Assembly: GCA_005879815.1 (NCBI GenBank)
Contig: VBKA01000162.1
Coordinates: 1-6,473 of the forward strand
From: Chloroflexota bacterium
GTDB taxonomy: Bacteria > Chloroflexota > Limnocylindria > QHBO01
Direction: 5' to 3'
DNA: 6,473 nt
Shown: piece after piece, positions 1 through 5,644 of the stretch
Position numbering within the stretch: the first letter of the stretch is position 1
Layout: each line of letters opens with the position of its first letter
Position numbers and translations under genes: made by a program
Notes under the pieces: model-generated
What the model was told of the DNA's origin: nothing
The model's database searches: none
What the model saw: the letters and a program-made list of their open reading frames with translations, nothing else

Positions 1-663
1 CTCGTCGCCGACGAGCCGAACCGCCTGCTCGATACGGTGCGGTCGCGCTGCCAACCGCTGCGCATTGGACCCGTGCCCAAGGCGGTGCTCAGCTCCTGGC
101 TGATGGATCACGAGTTGCTGCCCAAGGAGCAGGCCGATGCGGTGGCGCGCATCTCCGACGGCTTCGTGGGCCGCGCACTCGCATTCTCGAGGCAGCACGA
201 GCGCCTGGAATGGCGTCGACGCGTCCAGCGTGAGCTGGTGGACCTGCTGGGACGAGGGCGGGCGGAGCGATTCGTCTCGGCACGCGAGCTCCTCGACGAC
301 GCGGCTCGTCGCGCGGTGCCCGACGTGGCCGACGTCCCACCCGATCCGGCGCCGGCGCCGGACGGCCCTGAGCCGTCTCGTGCGCCCGCCTCGGTGCAAC
401 GTCTCGCGGCGACGATGATCGTCGAGGCCTGGATCTCGGTGGCCCGGGACCTGATGGTGGTGAAAGCCGGTCGGACGGACGGCGCACCCACGATCGAGCT
501 GCTCCCGGACCTCGCCACCGCGACCAACAGCCTGGACGCGTCTCAGCTGGTCTCATTCATCGGGCTGCTCGAGGCAATCCACGCCGGGCTTGCCCAGAAC
601 GCCTCGCCGCGCCTCGCACTGGAGGTCGCCATGCTCGCCTGGCCCATCGCTTCTGGATCGTGA
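1..663 (+). CDS. holB: DNA polymerase III subunit delta' (3' part, start outside window)
   Basis: The delta' subunit is a non-ATP-hydrolysing arm of the clamp loader that places the sliding clamp on primed DNA in the cytoplasm. The frame is open from base 1, so only the last 220 residues are visible and the ATPase-fold N-terminal part is missing. Near the visible start is VRSRCQ (residues 13-18), the usual end of the AAA+ domain in clamp-loader subunits. The following stretch with RISDGFVGRALAF resembles the helical lid domain of HolB. The last 20 residues (NASPRLALE) match the collar domain of delta'/DnaX proteins. A Pro/Ala/Asp-rich linker at about residues 106-130 looks lineage-specific. 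The stop overlaps the acyP start by GTGA. DnaX is the alternative, but ending right after the collar domain favours delta'. The family call is from recognised motifs; the operon is inferred. Confidence 0.8.
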   Translation, partial: LVADEPNRLLDTVRSRCQPLRIGPVPKAVLSSWLMDHELLPKEQADAVARISDGFVGRALAFSRQHERLEWRRRVQRELVDLLGRGRAERFVSARELLDDAARRAVPDVADVPPDPAPAPDGPEPSRAPASVQRLAATMIVEAWISVARDLMVVKAGRTDGAPTIELLPDLATATNSLDASQLVSFIGLLEAIHAGLAQNASPRLALEVAMLAWPIASGS

Positions 664-947
664 CGGCGCGCGAACGGTTGACGGCCCGGGTCTCAGGGCG
701 GGTTCAGGGCGTGGGCTTTCGCTACTGGACTGTTCGCCAGGCCTCGTCGCTGGGCCTCGTTGGCTGGGTCATGAACCGCGACGAGGAGAACGCCGTGGAG
801 ATCGTCGCGGAGGGCGAGCCGGTGGCACTCGAGGCGCTCGAGCGAATACTCCAGCGCGGACCGCCCGGATCCCGGGTCGAGCATCTCGAGGCGAGTCGCG
901 CTCCGGCCAGCGGTGAATTCACGCGGTTCCAGATCACGCGCCCGTGA
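660..947 (+). CDS. acyP: Acylphosphatase
   Basis: This small cytoplasmic enzyme hydrolyses the carboxyl-phosphate bond of acylphosphates such as acetyl phosphate or 1,3-bisphosphoglycerate. The protein has 95 residues, the normal length for the family. The signature GRVQGVGFR spans residues 13-21, with the phosphate-binding catalytic Arg at 21. GWVMNRDE follows with the catalytic Asn at 39, so both key residues are present. The GTG start is chosen because it overlaps the holB stop (GTGA) and puts the signature at the usual distance from the N terminus. No clear Shine-Dalgarno precedes it, so translation probably depends on coupling to holB. Its own TGA overlaps the next gene in the same GTGA arrangement. 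The assignment is firm; the physiological substrate cannot be read from sequence. Confidence 0.93.
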   Translation: MTARERLTARVSGRVQGVGFRYWTVRQASSLGLVGWVMNRDEENAVEIVAEGEPVALEALERILQRGPPGSRVEHLEASRAPASGEFTRFQITRP

Positions 948-1339
948 ATGGGCGCGCCATCGGCTGCATCGCACTCGGAGCGGTCATCTTCGTCCTGATC
1001 GGCATCGCCGGGATCAACGTCGCGTCCAGCCGCATTGGCTGCCCCGATCGCCTGCAGTGGGGCGACCGTTTCTACGCGCCAACCGGAACACCGGCGCCCA
1101 GCCCGGAGACTGGTGGTGGGGGGCATTCGCCGGTGAAGCTGGGGAGCACCTTCATTGGCCTGACCACCCGCAGCATCTATGGTCCGCCGGGCTCTGCATC
1201 CGCAAGCCCGGGCTCAGCGCAGCCGGACCTCATCGCGATGGAGTGCGGTGATGGGCGCTTCCAGACGTATCGAAAGGCCGCCCAGGCGCCAACGCTCACC
1301 CCGTCGCCAGCGGCGAGGCTTCCCGACCCGCATGCGTGA
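944..1339 (+). CDS. Small membrane-anchored protein of unknown function
   Basis: I do not recognise this 131-residue protein as a named family. Residues about 5-27 are a single hydrophobic segment (AIGCIALGAVIFVLIGIAG) that would act as an uncleaved signal anchor, leaving the rest outside the membrane. The exposed part has Cys33 (IGCPDRLQWGD) and Cys101 (MECGDGRFQTYR), which could form a disulfide. Between them is a Pro/Ser/Gly/Thr-rich, low-complexity stretch typical of flexible extracytoplasmic linkers, and a Pro-rich tail follows. The GTG start overlaps the acyP stop (GTGA), and the C terminus overlaps the lipid kinase start by 8 bases, which supports a real gene within the operon. An ATG at 948 is in another frame and does not open this protein. 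Existence is supported by position and composition; function is unknown. Confidence 0.7.
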   Translation: MNGRAIGCIALGAVIFVLIGIAGINVASSRIGCPDRLQWGDRFYAPTGTPAPSPETGGGGHSPVKLGSTFIGLTTRSIYGPPGSASASPGSAQPDLIAMECGDGRFQTYRKAAQAPTLTPSPAARLPDPHA

Positions 1340-2285
1340 CGAGGGACGCCGCCCGATCCTGTTGCTCGTCAATCCAGCGGCTGGACGAAAGCCCGGCGGG
1401 TCCCGTGCCGAGGAGGCGCGGCGCCCTGCCCAGCTGTTCGAGGCCCTGGCGAAAAACGGTCTCGAGGTTGAGCTGCGCGAGCTCGTGGAGGACGACGACG
1501 CGGGGCAGCTGGCCATGGGGGCGGCGGAAGAGGGTCGTGATGTCGTGGTCGCCGGCGGCGACGGAACGGTTGGCCCGGCGGCGGCCGCTCTGCTGGGCTC
1601 GGCGGCGACGTTGGGCATCGTTCCGCTCGGAACCTTCAACAACATCGCGCGTGGGGCCGGCATCCCAACCGATCGCGAGCAGGCGCTGGGCACCATCGTT
1701 CGTGGGCGAGCGACGGCGATCGACGCCGGGTCGGCCTGGCACATCGCCCCGGGCGACTCCGCAGCGCAGCCCACACCCGTCGATCCACCGCCGGAAGCTG
1801 CGACCTTCTTCGAAGCGGCCGGCATCGGGCTGGACGCGGCTGGTTTCGGTGTCGCCGAGGTTGGCGACCGCCTTGGCTGGCTGCCCGCTGCCAGGGCCGC
1901 GTGGCGCACGATACGGCGCCGGAAGACGCCGCTCTGGCTGGTGGTCGACGGCACGCGATATCGCACCGCCTCTCCGGCGGTCACCGTCTGCAACGGTCCA
2001 TTCCATGGATTCGGCTTCGCGCTGGCACCGGAGGCAGACCCCGCCGACGGCCTGCTCGACGTCGTGGTCTTCGTGCGCATGGGTCGCCTGCAGGTGCTCC
2101 GGCATTTCCTGCGCGTGGCGCGCGGCCGACAGGTCCGTGAGCCGCGTGTCCGCACGCTCCGCGCGCGTCACGTCATGGTGGGTGGCCTGCGGCACACGCT
2201 TCCTGCCCACGCGGACGGGCGCTCCATCGGCGCCACGCCGGTCGCGGTGACCGTCCGTCCCGGCGCATTGCGGATCTTCGCCTGA
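1332..2285 (+). CDS. Diacylglycerol/sphingosine-type lipid kinase (DAGK catalytic domain, YegS/DgkB-like)
   Basis: Enzymes of this family phosphorylate diacylglycerol or a related lipid at the inner membrane face with ATP, recycling lipid for phosphatidate synthesis. The 317-residue product has the normal length. It opens with LLLVNPAAG (residues 10-18). The nucleotide-binding GGDGT is at 75-79 and PLGTFNNIAR at 98-107. A second domain carries FFEAAGIGLDA and the ADGLLDVVVF segment. At the C-terminal active-site position where DGE is usual, this protein has DGR (295-297), so catalytic competence deserves checking. The frame is open upstream to about 1179, but ATG 1332 is chosen because it puts NPAAG near the N terminus as in the family and overlaps the upstream gene by only 8 bases. 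The stop lies 3 bases from that of the convergent gene, leaving no space for a separate terminator. The substrate is not determinable here. Confidence 0.87.
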   Translation: MRDEGRRPILLLVNPAAGRKPGGSRAEEARRPAQLFEALAKNGLEVELRELVEDDDAGQLAMGAAEEGRDVVVAGGDGTVGPAAAALLGSAATLGIVPLGTFNNIARGAGIPTDREQALGTIVRGRATAIDAGSAWHIAPGDSAAQPTPVDPPPEAATFFEAAGIGLDAAGFGVAEVGDRLGWLPAARAAWRTIRRRKTPLWLVVDGTRYRTASPAVTVCNGPFHGFGFALAPEADPADGLLDVVVFVRMGRLQVLRHFLRVARGRQVREPRVRTLRARHVMVGGLRHTLPAHADGRSIGATPVAVTVRPGALRIFA

Positions 2286-2288
2286 GAC

Positions 2289-3260
2289 TCACCCCGGCTC
2301 GAGCAGGCGCTCGTGAACCGCCAGCGCGTAGCGATCGGTCATACCCGCGACGTAATCGGCGACCTGGATGACCGGCTCCGCCGCGTGCTCGCGGTAGGTG
2401 TCGGGGATCTCGCCTGGGTTGGCCAGGTGGTGTTCGACGAGCCGGCGGATGACACCCACGGCGCTCTCCTGCTGGTGTCGGAGCTCGCCCGTCATGTAGA
2501 CGCGCTCGAACATGAAGTCGCGCAGCTCATTCATGACGGCCAGCGTCCCCGGGTCCATGGCAACCTTACCCTTGGCCAGGCTCATCTCCGCGATCCAAGC
2601 CCGACCGGGCGCACCCAGGCGCTGGAGGATTGCCTGTGGGAACGAGCGGCCGTCGAGGACGCCCGCCCGCATGGCATCAAGCGCGTCGTGGCTGAGATAG
2701 GCGATGCGATCCGCGTAGCGCACGCAGTAGGCCTCCCGGGTGGCGGGCGGCGGATCGATCTTCCAGGAATGCGCCCGGATCCCGTCGCGCACCTCCCAGG
2801 TGAGGTTCAGGTCCTCGAGCGCCTCGTAGACGCGCACGCTCTGCGCGGCGTGGTGCCAGCCGTCGGGTCGGAAGTAGGGGGAGAGCGCCTCCTCGCCGGT
2901 GTGACCGAATGGCGTGTGCCCCACGTCGTGGCCCAGCGCGATCGCCTCGGCCAGCGGCTCGTTGAGCGCGAGGGCCCCGGCCAGCGCGCGGGCGATCTGC
3001 GCGACGTGGAGGGTGTGCGTCAGGCGGGTGACGTAGTGGTCGCCCTCGGGGTTGAGGAAGACCTGCGTCTTGTGCTTGAGGCGCCGGAAGGCCTTCGAGT
3101 GAATGATCCGATCCCGATCGCGCTCGAAGGCGGTTCTGAAGGGGTCGAGCTCTTCCGCGCGACTTCGACCTCGGCTCTGCGCTGATCGCGCGGCTGCCGC
3201 GCTCAGGGCCTCCTCTTCTGCCTCCCGGACCGAGCGGTCACGACGGATCAGTAATTCCAC
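2289..3260 (-). CDS. dgt: Deoxyguanosinetriphosphate triphosphohydrolase-like protein (HD domain)
   Basis: Members hydrolyse dGTP or other dNTPs to the nucleoside and triphosphate, helping balance the dNTP pool. The 323-residue product is the short form common outside enterobacteria. After a charged N-terminal region it has the family segment FRRLKHKTQVF (58-68). The HD metal site follows: H82 in RLTHTLHV, H111-D112 in ALGHDVGHTPFGH, and D184 in YADRIAY. All four HD ligands are present. The C terminus keeps the conserved VADYVAGMTDRYAL segment. The GTG at 3260 is the only plausible start before an in-frame stop at 3306-3308; no good Shine-Dalgarno is visible. The gene lies 71 bases downstream of tRNA-Arg on the same strand, with no obvious terminator between, so read-through from the tRNA promoter is possible. 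The short forms are often called dGTPase-like because substrate preference varies. Confidence 0.92.
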   Translation of the reverse strand: MELLIRRDRSVREAEEEALSAAAARSAQSRGRSRAEELDPFRTAFERDRDRIIHSKAFRRLKHKTQVFLNPEGDHYVTRLTHTLHVAQIARALAGALALNEPLAEAIALGHDVGHTPFGHTGEEALSPYFRPDGWHHAAQSVRVYEALEDLNLTWEVRDGIRAHSWKIDPPPATREAYCVRYADRIAYLSHDALDAMRAGVLDGRSFPQAILQRLGAPGRAWIAEMSLAKGKVAMDPGTLAVMNELRDFMFERVYMTGELRHQQESAVGVIRRLVEHHLANPGEIPDTYREHAAEPVIQVADYVAGMTDRYALAVHERLLEPG

Positions 3261-3289
3261 GGACCGATGATGACCGATCCGCAGCAGCC

Positions 3290-3311
3290 GCCGCTTACGC
3301 GCCGCTTACGC
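3290..3311. repeat. Perfect 11-bp tandem duplication
   Basis: The unit gccgcttacgc occurs twice back to back (3290-3300 and 3301-3311) in the spacer between the tRNA-Arg 3' end and the dgt start. On the minus strand it reads gcgtaagcggc and lies in the leader of dgt. It may be a simple slippage duplication or a pair of protein-binding half sites. The repeat is seen directly; any function is unproven. Confidence 0.75.
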
Positions 3312-3330
3312 CCGGGCAGTACTGCAGGGA

Positions 3331-3444
3331 TTGGCGCGCCGGACAGGATTCGAACCTGCGACCTTCGGCTCCGGAGGCCGACGCTCTATCCACTGAGCTA
3401 CCGGCGCGCGGGCAGGACGGCCATCATACCGGGGTTGGCGCGCC
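3331..3444. repeat. 10-bp direct repeat flanking the tRNA-Arg gene
   Basis: The decamer ttggcgcgcc occurs at 3331-3340, covering the encoded CCA end of the tRNA, and again at 3435-3444, just upstream of the tRNA 5' end. Its core ggcgcgcc is palindromic and also occurs at 951-958. In DNA this GC-rich about one chance occurrence of such an 8-mer is expected per window, so a role is doubtful. Confidence 0.6.
3332..3407 (-). tRNA. tRNA-Arg (anticodon CCG)
   Basis: Read on the minus strand, 76 bases fold into a full cloverleaf. The acceptor stem is GCGCCGG (3407-3401) with CCGGCGC (3342-3336). T8-A9 come next, then a D stem beginning GCTC. The anticodon stem TCGGC/GCCGA encloses the 7-base loop CTCCGGA, and the T arm is GCAGG-TTCGAAT-CCTGT. 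The anticodon CCG lies at 3374-3372 and reads the Arg codon CGG. The discriminator base is G, and CCA is encoded at 3334-3332, so the mature 3' end does not depend on CCA addition. All stems pair, with one G-U at the T-stem end. Confidence 0.97.
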
Positions 3445-3452
3445 TGCCCGAA
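3423..3452 (-). promoter_or_regulatory. Likely promoter of tRNA-Arg
   Basis: On the minus strand TATGAT (3428-3423) matches the sigma-70 -10 consensus TATAAT at five of six positions. It ends 16 bases before the tRNA 5' end, which would leave a leader of about 9 bases. A weak -35 candidate, TTCGGG (3452-3447), lies 18 bases further upstream. The -10 is convincing by sequence and position; the -35 is poor. Confidence 0.5.
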
Positions 3453-3489
3453 CTCCGCAACCGAGCCGCTCGTCACGACATGCTGGACG

Positions 3490-4665
3490 TCAGCCGTAGG
3501 CGGACCGGTTCGGGTCGCGGGCGACGCCGAACTCCACGCGGCGCTCGACGCTGGTCGCATCGCCGACGGCCCAGTCGAGCAAGTGCCCGCCCTCATCGGT
3601 CAGGTCTGCCGATTGGTCGTCTGTGAGCGGGACGAAGGGATCGAGCAGCAGGGCGTGCTGGTCCTTGGTCCTGTCGAGCCGCCACTGGCCGGCGATGAGA
3701 CCGTCGACCAGGAAGGTTCCGACGTAGCCCGTGATCCGACCGACCGTTCGGGGGTCGATGATCCGGCCGCGATCCGAATGCGACAGCGCGATGTTGTCGT
3801 ACTCCGGCAGGAACCGGACGGGCGCCGGCGTCTCCGGATCGGGGAGCGCGCCGTCCTCGACGTCGAACAGCTCGCCACCTCGCTCATCGCGATAGACCCG
3901 GAGCGCCGGTCGCAGGCGGTCGATGATCTCGCGGACCCTGGTGAGCCATGACCAGGTGGCGATGTCCTTGGCGCTTGCCGGGCCGAAGGCCGCCAGGTAG
4001 CGCAGGACCAGTCGATCCGGGGCGTCGCTGCCCTCGACGGGCTGACCCAGCCAGGACTCGAGGCTCCTCCAGGTCGGCTGGCCGGATTTCTGCCAGAGGC
4101 CGCGGGGAGGGATCTGCACCATCGGCACGAGGTAGCGCACGGCATAGGCGAGGGATACCGGATCGCGATCCGGCCAGCGCTCCGCGAGCCGCTTGCCAAG
4201 CTTGGAGGTGGTCAGCGCCTCGTCGTCGAGCAGGGCCTTGCCGGCGGCCATCAGCGCATCGAGATCGACACCCACCAGCTGCCTGTGGAACGGGCTGCCC
4301 GACGCAAATCCGCGCCGCAGAACACCCTGCAGGACCGGTCGCATGGCCAGCGCATCGCGGGCGATGACGAGGTGCAGGGTTGTGCGCAGCAGCGAGGTTC
4401 GGACCGCCCGGCGTTCGAGGATCAGCGCTTCGAGCTCCCGAGCCTCGAAACCCTCGAGCCGCGACCAGAGGGCGACGTATGGGTTGGTGGGGACCTGGGC
4501 CTGCATTCCCACCAAGTGTTCGACCATGGCCTCGGCGGGAATCGAGGCTCTCGCCAGCAGGTGCTGGCGGGCCAGCAGCGCGCGATTGAGCGCACGAGTG
4601 GTCAGCGTCGGCGCGAAGGGCACGCCCTGATGATGCGCGACCGGGATGTCGGCGGGCGTCAGCAT
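3490..4665 (-). CDS. AlkZ/YcaQ-like winged-helix protein (HTH_42 family), possible DNA glycosylase
   Basis: The 391-residue protein belongs to the winged-helix DNA-binding family that includes the DNA glycosylases AlkZ and YcaQ/AlkX, which remove bulky or cross-linked alkylated bases. The N-terminal part has GMQAQ (residues 53-57) followed by PYVALWSRL (62-70). Gln55-x-Gln57 matches the QxQ arrangement known to be catalytic in AlkZ. RTSLLRTTLHLV (89-100) is a conserved core segment, residues about 218-241 (LRYLAAFGPASAKDIATW) look like a winged helix, and FLPEYDN (285-291) is the family signature before the beta-rich C-terminal part. The ATG at 4665 is kept although no Shine-Dalgarno is visible; the start fits usual members. 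Upstream lies an unusual leader with a strong hairpin. Family membership is clear. Glycosylase activity is inferred from the QxQ motif, and many homologues are uncharacterised. Confidence 0.85.
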   Translation of the reverse strand: MLTPADIPVAHHQGVPFAPTLTTRALNRALLARQHLLARASIPAEAMVEHLVGMQAQVPTNPYVALWSRLEGFEARELEALILERRAVRTSLLRTTLHLVIARDALAMRPVLQGVLRRGFASGSPFHRQLVGVDLDALMAAGKALLDDEALTTSKLGKRLAERWPDRDPVSLAYAVRYLVPMVQIPPRGLWQKSGQPTWRSLESWLGQPVEGSDAPDRLVLRYLAAFGPASAKDIATWSWLTRVREIIDRLRPALRVYRDERGGELFDVEDGALPDPETPAPVRFLPEYDNIALSHSDRGRIIDPRTVGRITGYVGTFLVDGLIAGQWRLDRTKDQHALLLDPFVPLTDDQSADLTDEGGHLLDWAVGDATSVERRVEFGVARDPNRSAYG

Positions 4666-4693
4666 CGGTCAGGGATCAGCGCCGCAGATAGTC

Positions 4694-4719
4694 GGAGGCC
4701 CCTCCGAAGAGGGGCCTCC
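4694..4719 (-). terminator. Strong 11-bp hairpin with C(UUCG)G loop; terminator or attenuator
   Basis: An 11-bp perfect stem (ggaggcccctc at 4694-4704, gaggggcctcc at 4709-4719) encloses four bases. Read on the minus strand the loop is TTCG closed by C-G, the exceptionally stable cUUCGg type. On the plus strand the loop would be CGAA, so the minus strand is the likely RNA sense. No T run follows on either strand, unlike a classic intrinsic terminator. It sits 28 bases before the AlkZ-like start codon and about 220 bases after the cyclophilin stop. It could end the cyclophilin transcript, end a small RNA, or attenuate the AlkZ-like gene. The structure is certain; the role is open. Confidence 0.55.
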
Positions 4720-4743
4720 ATTGCTGTCGGATTCGCTAACCGC

Positions 4744-4795
4744 AAGGGCATCTTTCACGAGCGGTTTCCCGCTCTACCCTTACCCAAACCTACCC
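4744..4795 (-). promoter_or_regulatory. Possible structured leader: G-rich tract overlapping a GAAA-capped hairpin
   Basis: On the minus strand four GGG runs (4795-4793, 4785-4783, 4779-4777, 4770-4768) are separated by 7, 3 and 6 bases, meeting the usual G-quadruplex pattern. The last run also belongs to a hairpin GAGCGG-GAAA-CCGCTC (4774-4759), capped by a GNRA loop. The third run can pair in an outer helix, AAGGG (4781-4777) with CCCTT (4748-4744). The two folds therefore exclude each other. This matches no riboswitch class I know. The pairings are visible; biological relevance is inference. Confidence 0.3.
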
Positions 4796-4840
4796 ATGAC
4801 CTTGCAGCCAGTGGTGAATCGCTGTGCGAACAGCACCGTC

Positions 4841-4870
4841 AGGATAGACCATCTGTTCACTTGGAGTCAA
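4841..4870 (-). promoter_or_regulatory. Candidate sigma-70-type promoter reading toward the AlkZ-like gene
   Basis: On the minus strand TTGACT (4870-4865) matches the -35 box at five of six bases. TATCCT (4846-4841) matches the -10 box at four of six, with an 18-base spacer. Transcription would start near 4834, giving a leader of about 170 bases before the ATG at 4665 that contains the structures at 4744-4795 and 4694-4719. The region is richer in A+T than its surroundings, as promoters often are. Not verified. Confidence 0.4.
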
Positions 4871-4921
4871 TGGCCGAGCGTTAAGAATCCTTTACACCGC
4901 AAACCTCTTTGGGGGCAGCCG

Positions 4922-4935
4922 TTCCGAGATCGGAA
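4922..4935. promoter_or_regulatory. Short palindrome just after the cyclophilin stop
   Basis: ttccgagatcggaa is an inverted repeat of two 6-base arms (ttccga / tcggaa) around two bases, 7 bases beyond the cyclophilin stop on the minus strand. The 2-base gap is too small for a stable RNA loop, so a protein-binding dyad is more likely than a terminator. It may be chance. Confidence 0.25.
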
Positions 4936-4942
4936 ATGACGT

Positions 4943-5644
4943 TCAGCCCTGGCTCGGCTGGGCCTTGGCGCGGACCGTGATCGACTCGATCACGACTGGG
5001 TCCAGGGGCACGTTCTGCGGCCCGGTGTCAGGGGTTCCGTTGGTCGGCACCTGACCGATGGCGTCCACGACGGAGCTCCCGTCGGTGACCTTGCCGAGGA
5101 TCGTGTAATCGGGCGGGAGCTGTCCACTGATGTCCACCAGGTCGACGAAGAACTGGCTGCCGTTCGTGTCCGGCTGTGCAGCATTGGCCATCGCGACGAC
5201 GTACTTGTTATAGCTGAGGCCGGGAGCCGGGGTCTCGATCGCGAACCCATAACCCGGGCCACCCGTCCCCAGCTCGTTGAAGATGCCGTGGTTCTTCTTG
5301 GTCTGGGGGTCACCGGCCTGGATCACGAAGCCAGGAATGACGCGATGGAACGTAATCCCGTCGTAGAAACCGCAGCGGGCCAGCGCTACGAAGTTGGCCG
5401 TCGCGATCGGGGCCTTGTCTCCGTACAGCCCGATGGTGAAGCTGCCCTTGTTGGTCTGCACCACCGCATCGGACACGTCCGAGAGGATGCTGGTCGCCTG
5501 CTCGGCGGTCGGACCGGCCTTGGGGCAGGCGGTGTGCGGCGTCGGCGTCGGGCCGCCGAATACGCAGGCGCCCAGCGCGAAGCCGAGAACCGCCCACAGG
5601 GCGACGAGACGGCACAGGCGTCCGCGGGCCGGCATCGGCCTCAC
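4943..5644 (-). CDS. Peptidyl-prolyl cis-trans isomerase, cyclophilin type, predicted lipoprotein
   Basis: Cyclophilins catalyse proline cis-trans isomerisation and help proteins fold; this one is predicted to act outside the cytoplasm. The 233-residue product starts with Arg-rich residues and a hydrophobic segment (12-26), ending in the lipobox LGAC with Cys27 as the lipid-attachment residue. A Pro/Thr-rich linker follows. The cyclophilin domain covers about residues 60-226: FHRVIPGFVIQ (99-109) carries catalytic Arg101 and Gln109, and NGSQFF (161-166) completes the active site. The usual Trp-containing loop is replaced by LPPDYTILGKV, which I believe also occurs in other high-GC bacterial members. 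The GTG start at 5644 overlaps the upstream DUF885 stop by GTGA and has a weak AGG 9 bases before it; an in-frame ATG three codons later is an alternative. Together with the DUF885 gene it probably forms one operon for secreted or envelope proteins. Confidence 0.92.
   Translation of the reverse strand: MRPMPARGRLCRLVALWAVLGFALGACVFGGPTPTPHTACPKAGPTAEQATSILSDVSDAVVQTNKGSFTIGLYGDKAPIATANFVALARCGFYDGITFHRVIPGFVIQAGDPQTKKNHGIFNELGTGGPGYGFAIETPAPGLSYNKYVVAMANAAQPDTNGSQFFVDLVDISGQLPPDYTILGKVTDGSSVVDAIGQVPTNGTPDTGPQNVPLDPVVIESITVRAKAQPSQG

Noticed and set aside
1179..1331. Upstream extension of the lipid kinase by 51 codons
   Set aside because: It would overlap the preceding gene by about 160 bases and add an Arg-rich stretch before the NPAAG motif that the family lacks.
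1214..2210. Long minus-strand open frames (over 300 codons) opposite the lipid kinase
   Set aside because: They are Arg/Ser/Pro-rich shadow translations with no recognisable domains, while the plus strand has complete DAGK motifs.
2281..2300. Terminator between the convergent lipid kinase and dgt genes
   Set aside because: The stops are 3 bases apart and I see no convincing stem-loop with a T tract there.
2313..3185. 290-codon plus-strand open frame opposite dgt
   Set aside because: The high-GC codon bias of dgt keeps the opposite frame open; the HD motifs on the minus strand are decisive.
3331..3444. tRNA-flanking direct repeat as an integration (att) site
   Set aside because: The repeat is only 10 bases with a common palindromic GC-rich core, it does not bound an insert other than the tRNA itself, and there is no integrase or foreign gene in the window.
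3267..3626. Plus- and minus-strand open frames running across the tRNA gene
   Set aside because: They translate through a well-formed tRNA-Arg; spurious tRNA-derived proteins of this kind are a known annotation artefact.
4646..4939. 97-codon plus-strand open frame in the intergenic region
   Set aside because: It crosses the strong hairpin, has unusual composition and no recognised motif, and does not look like its neighbours.
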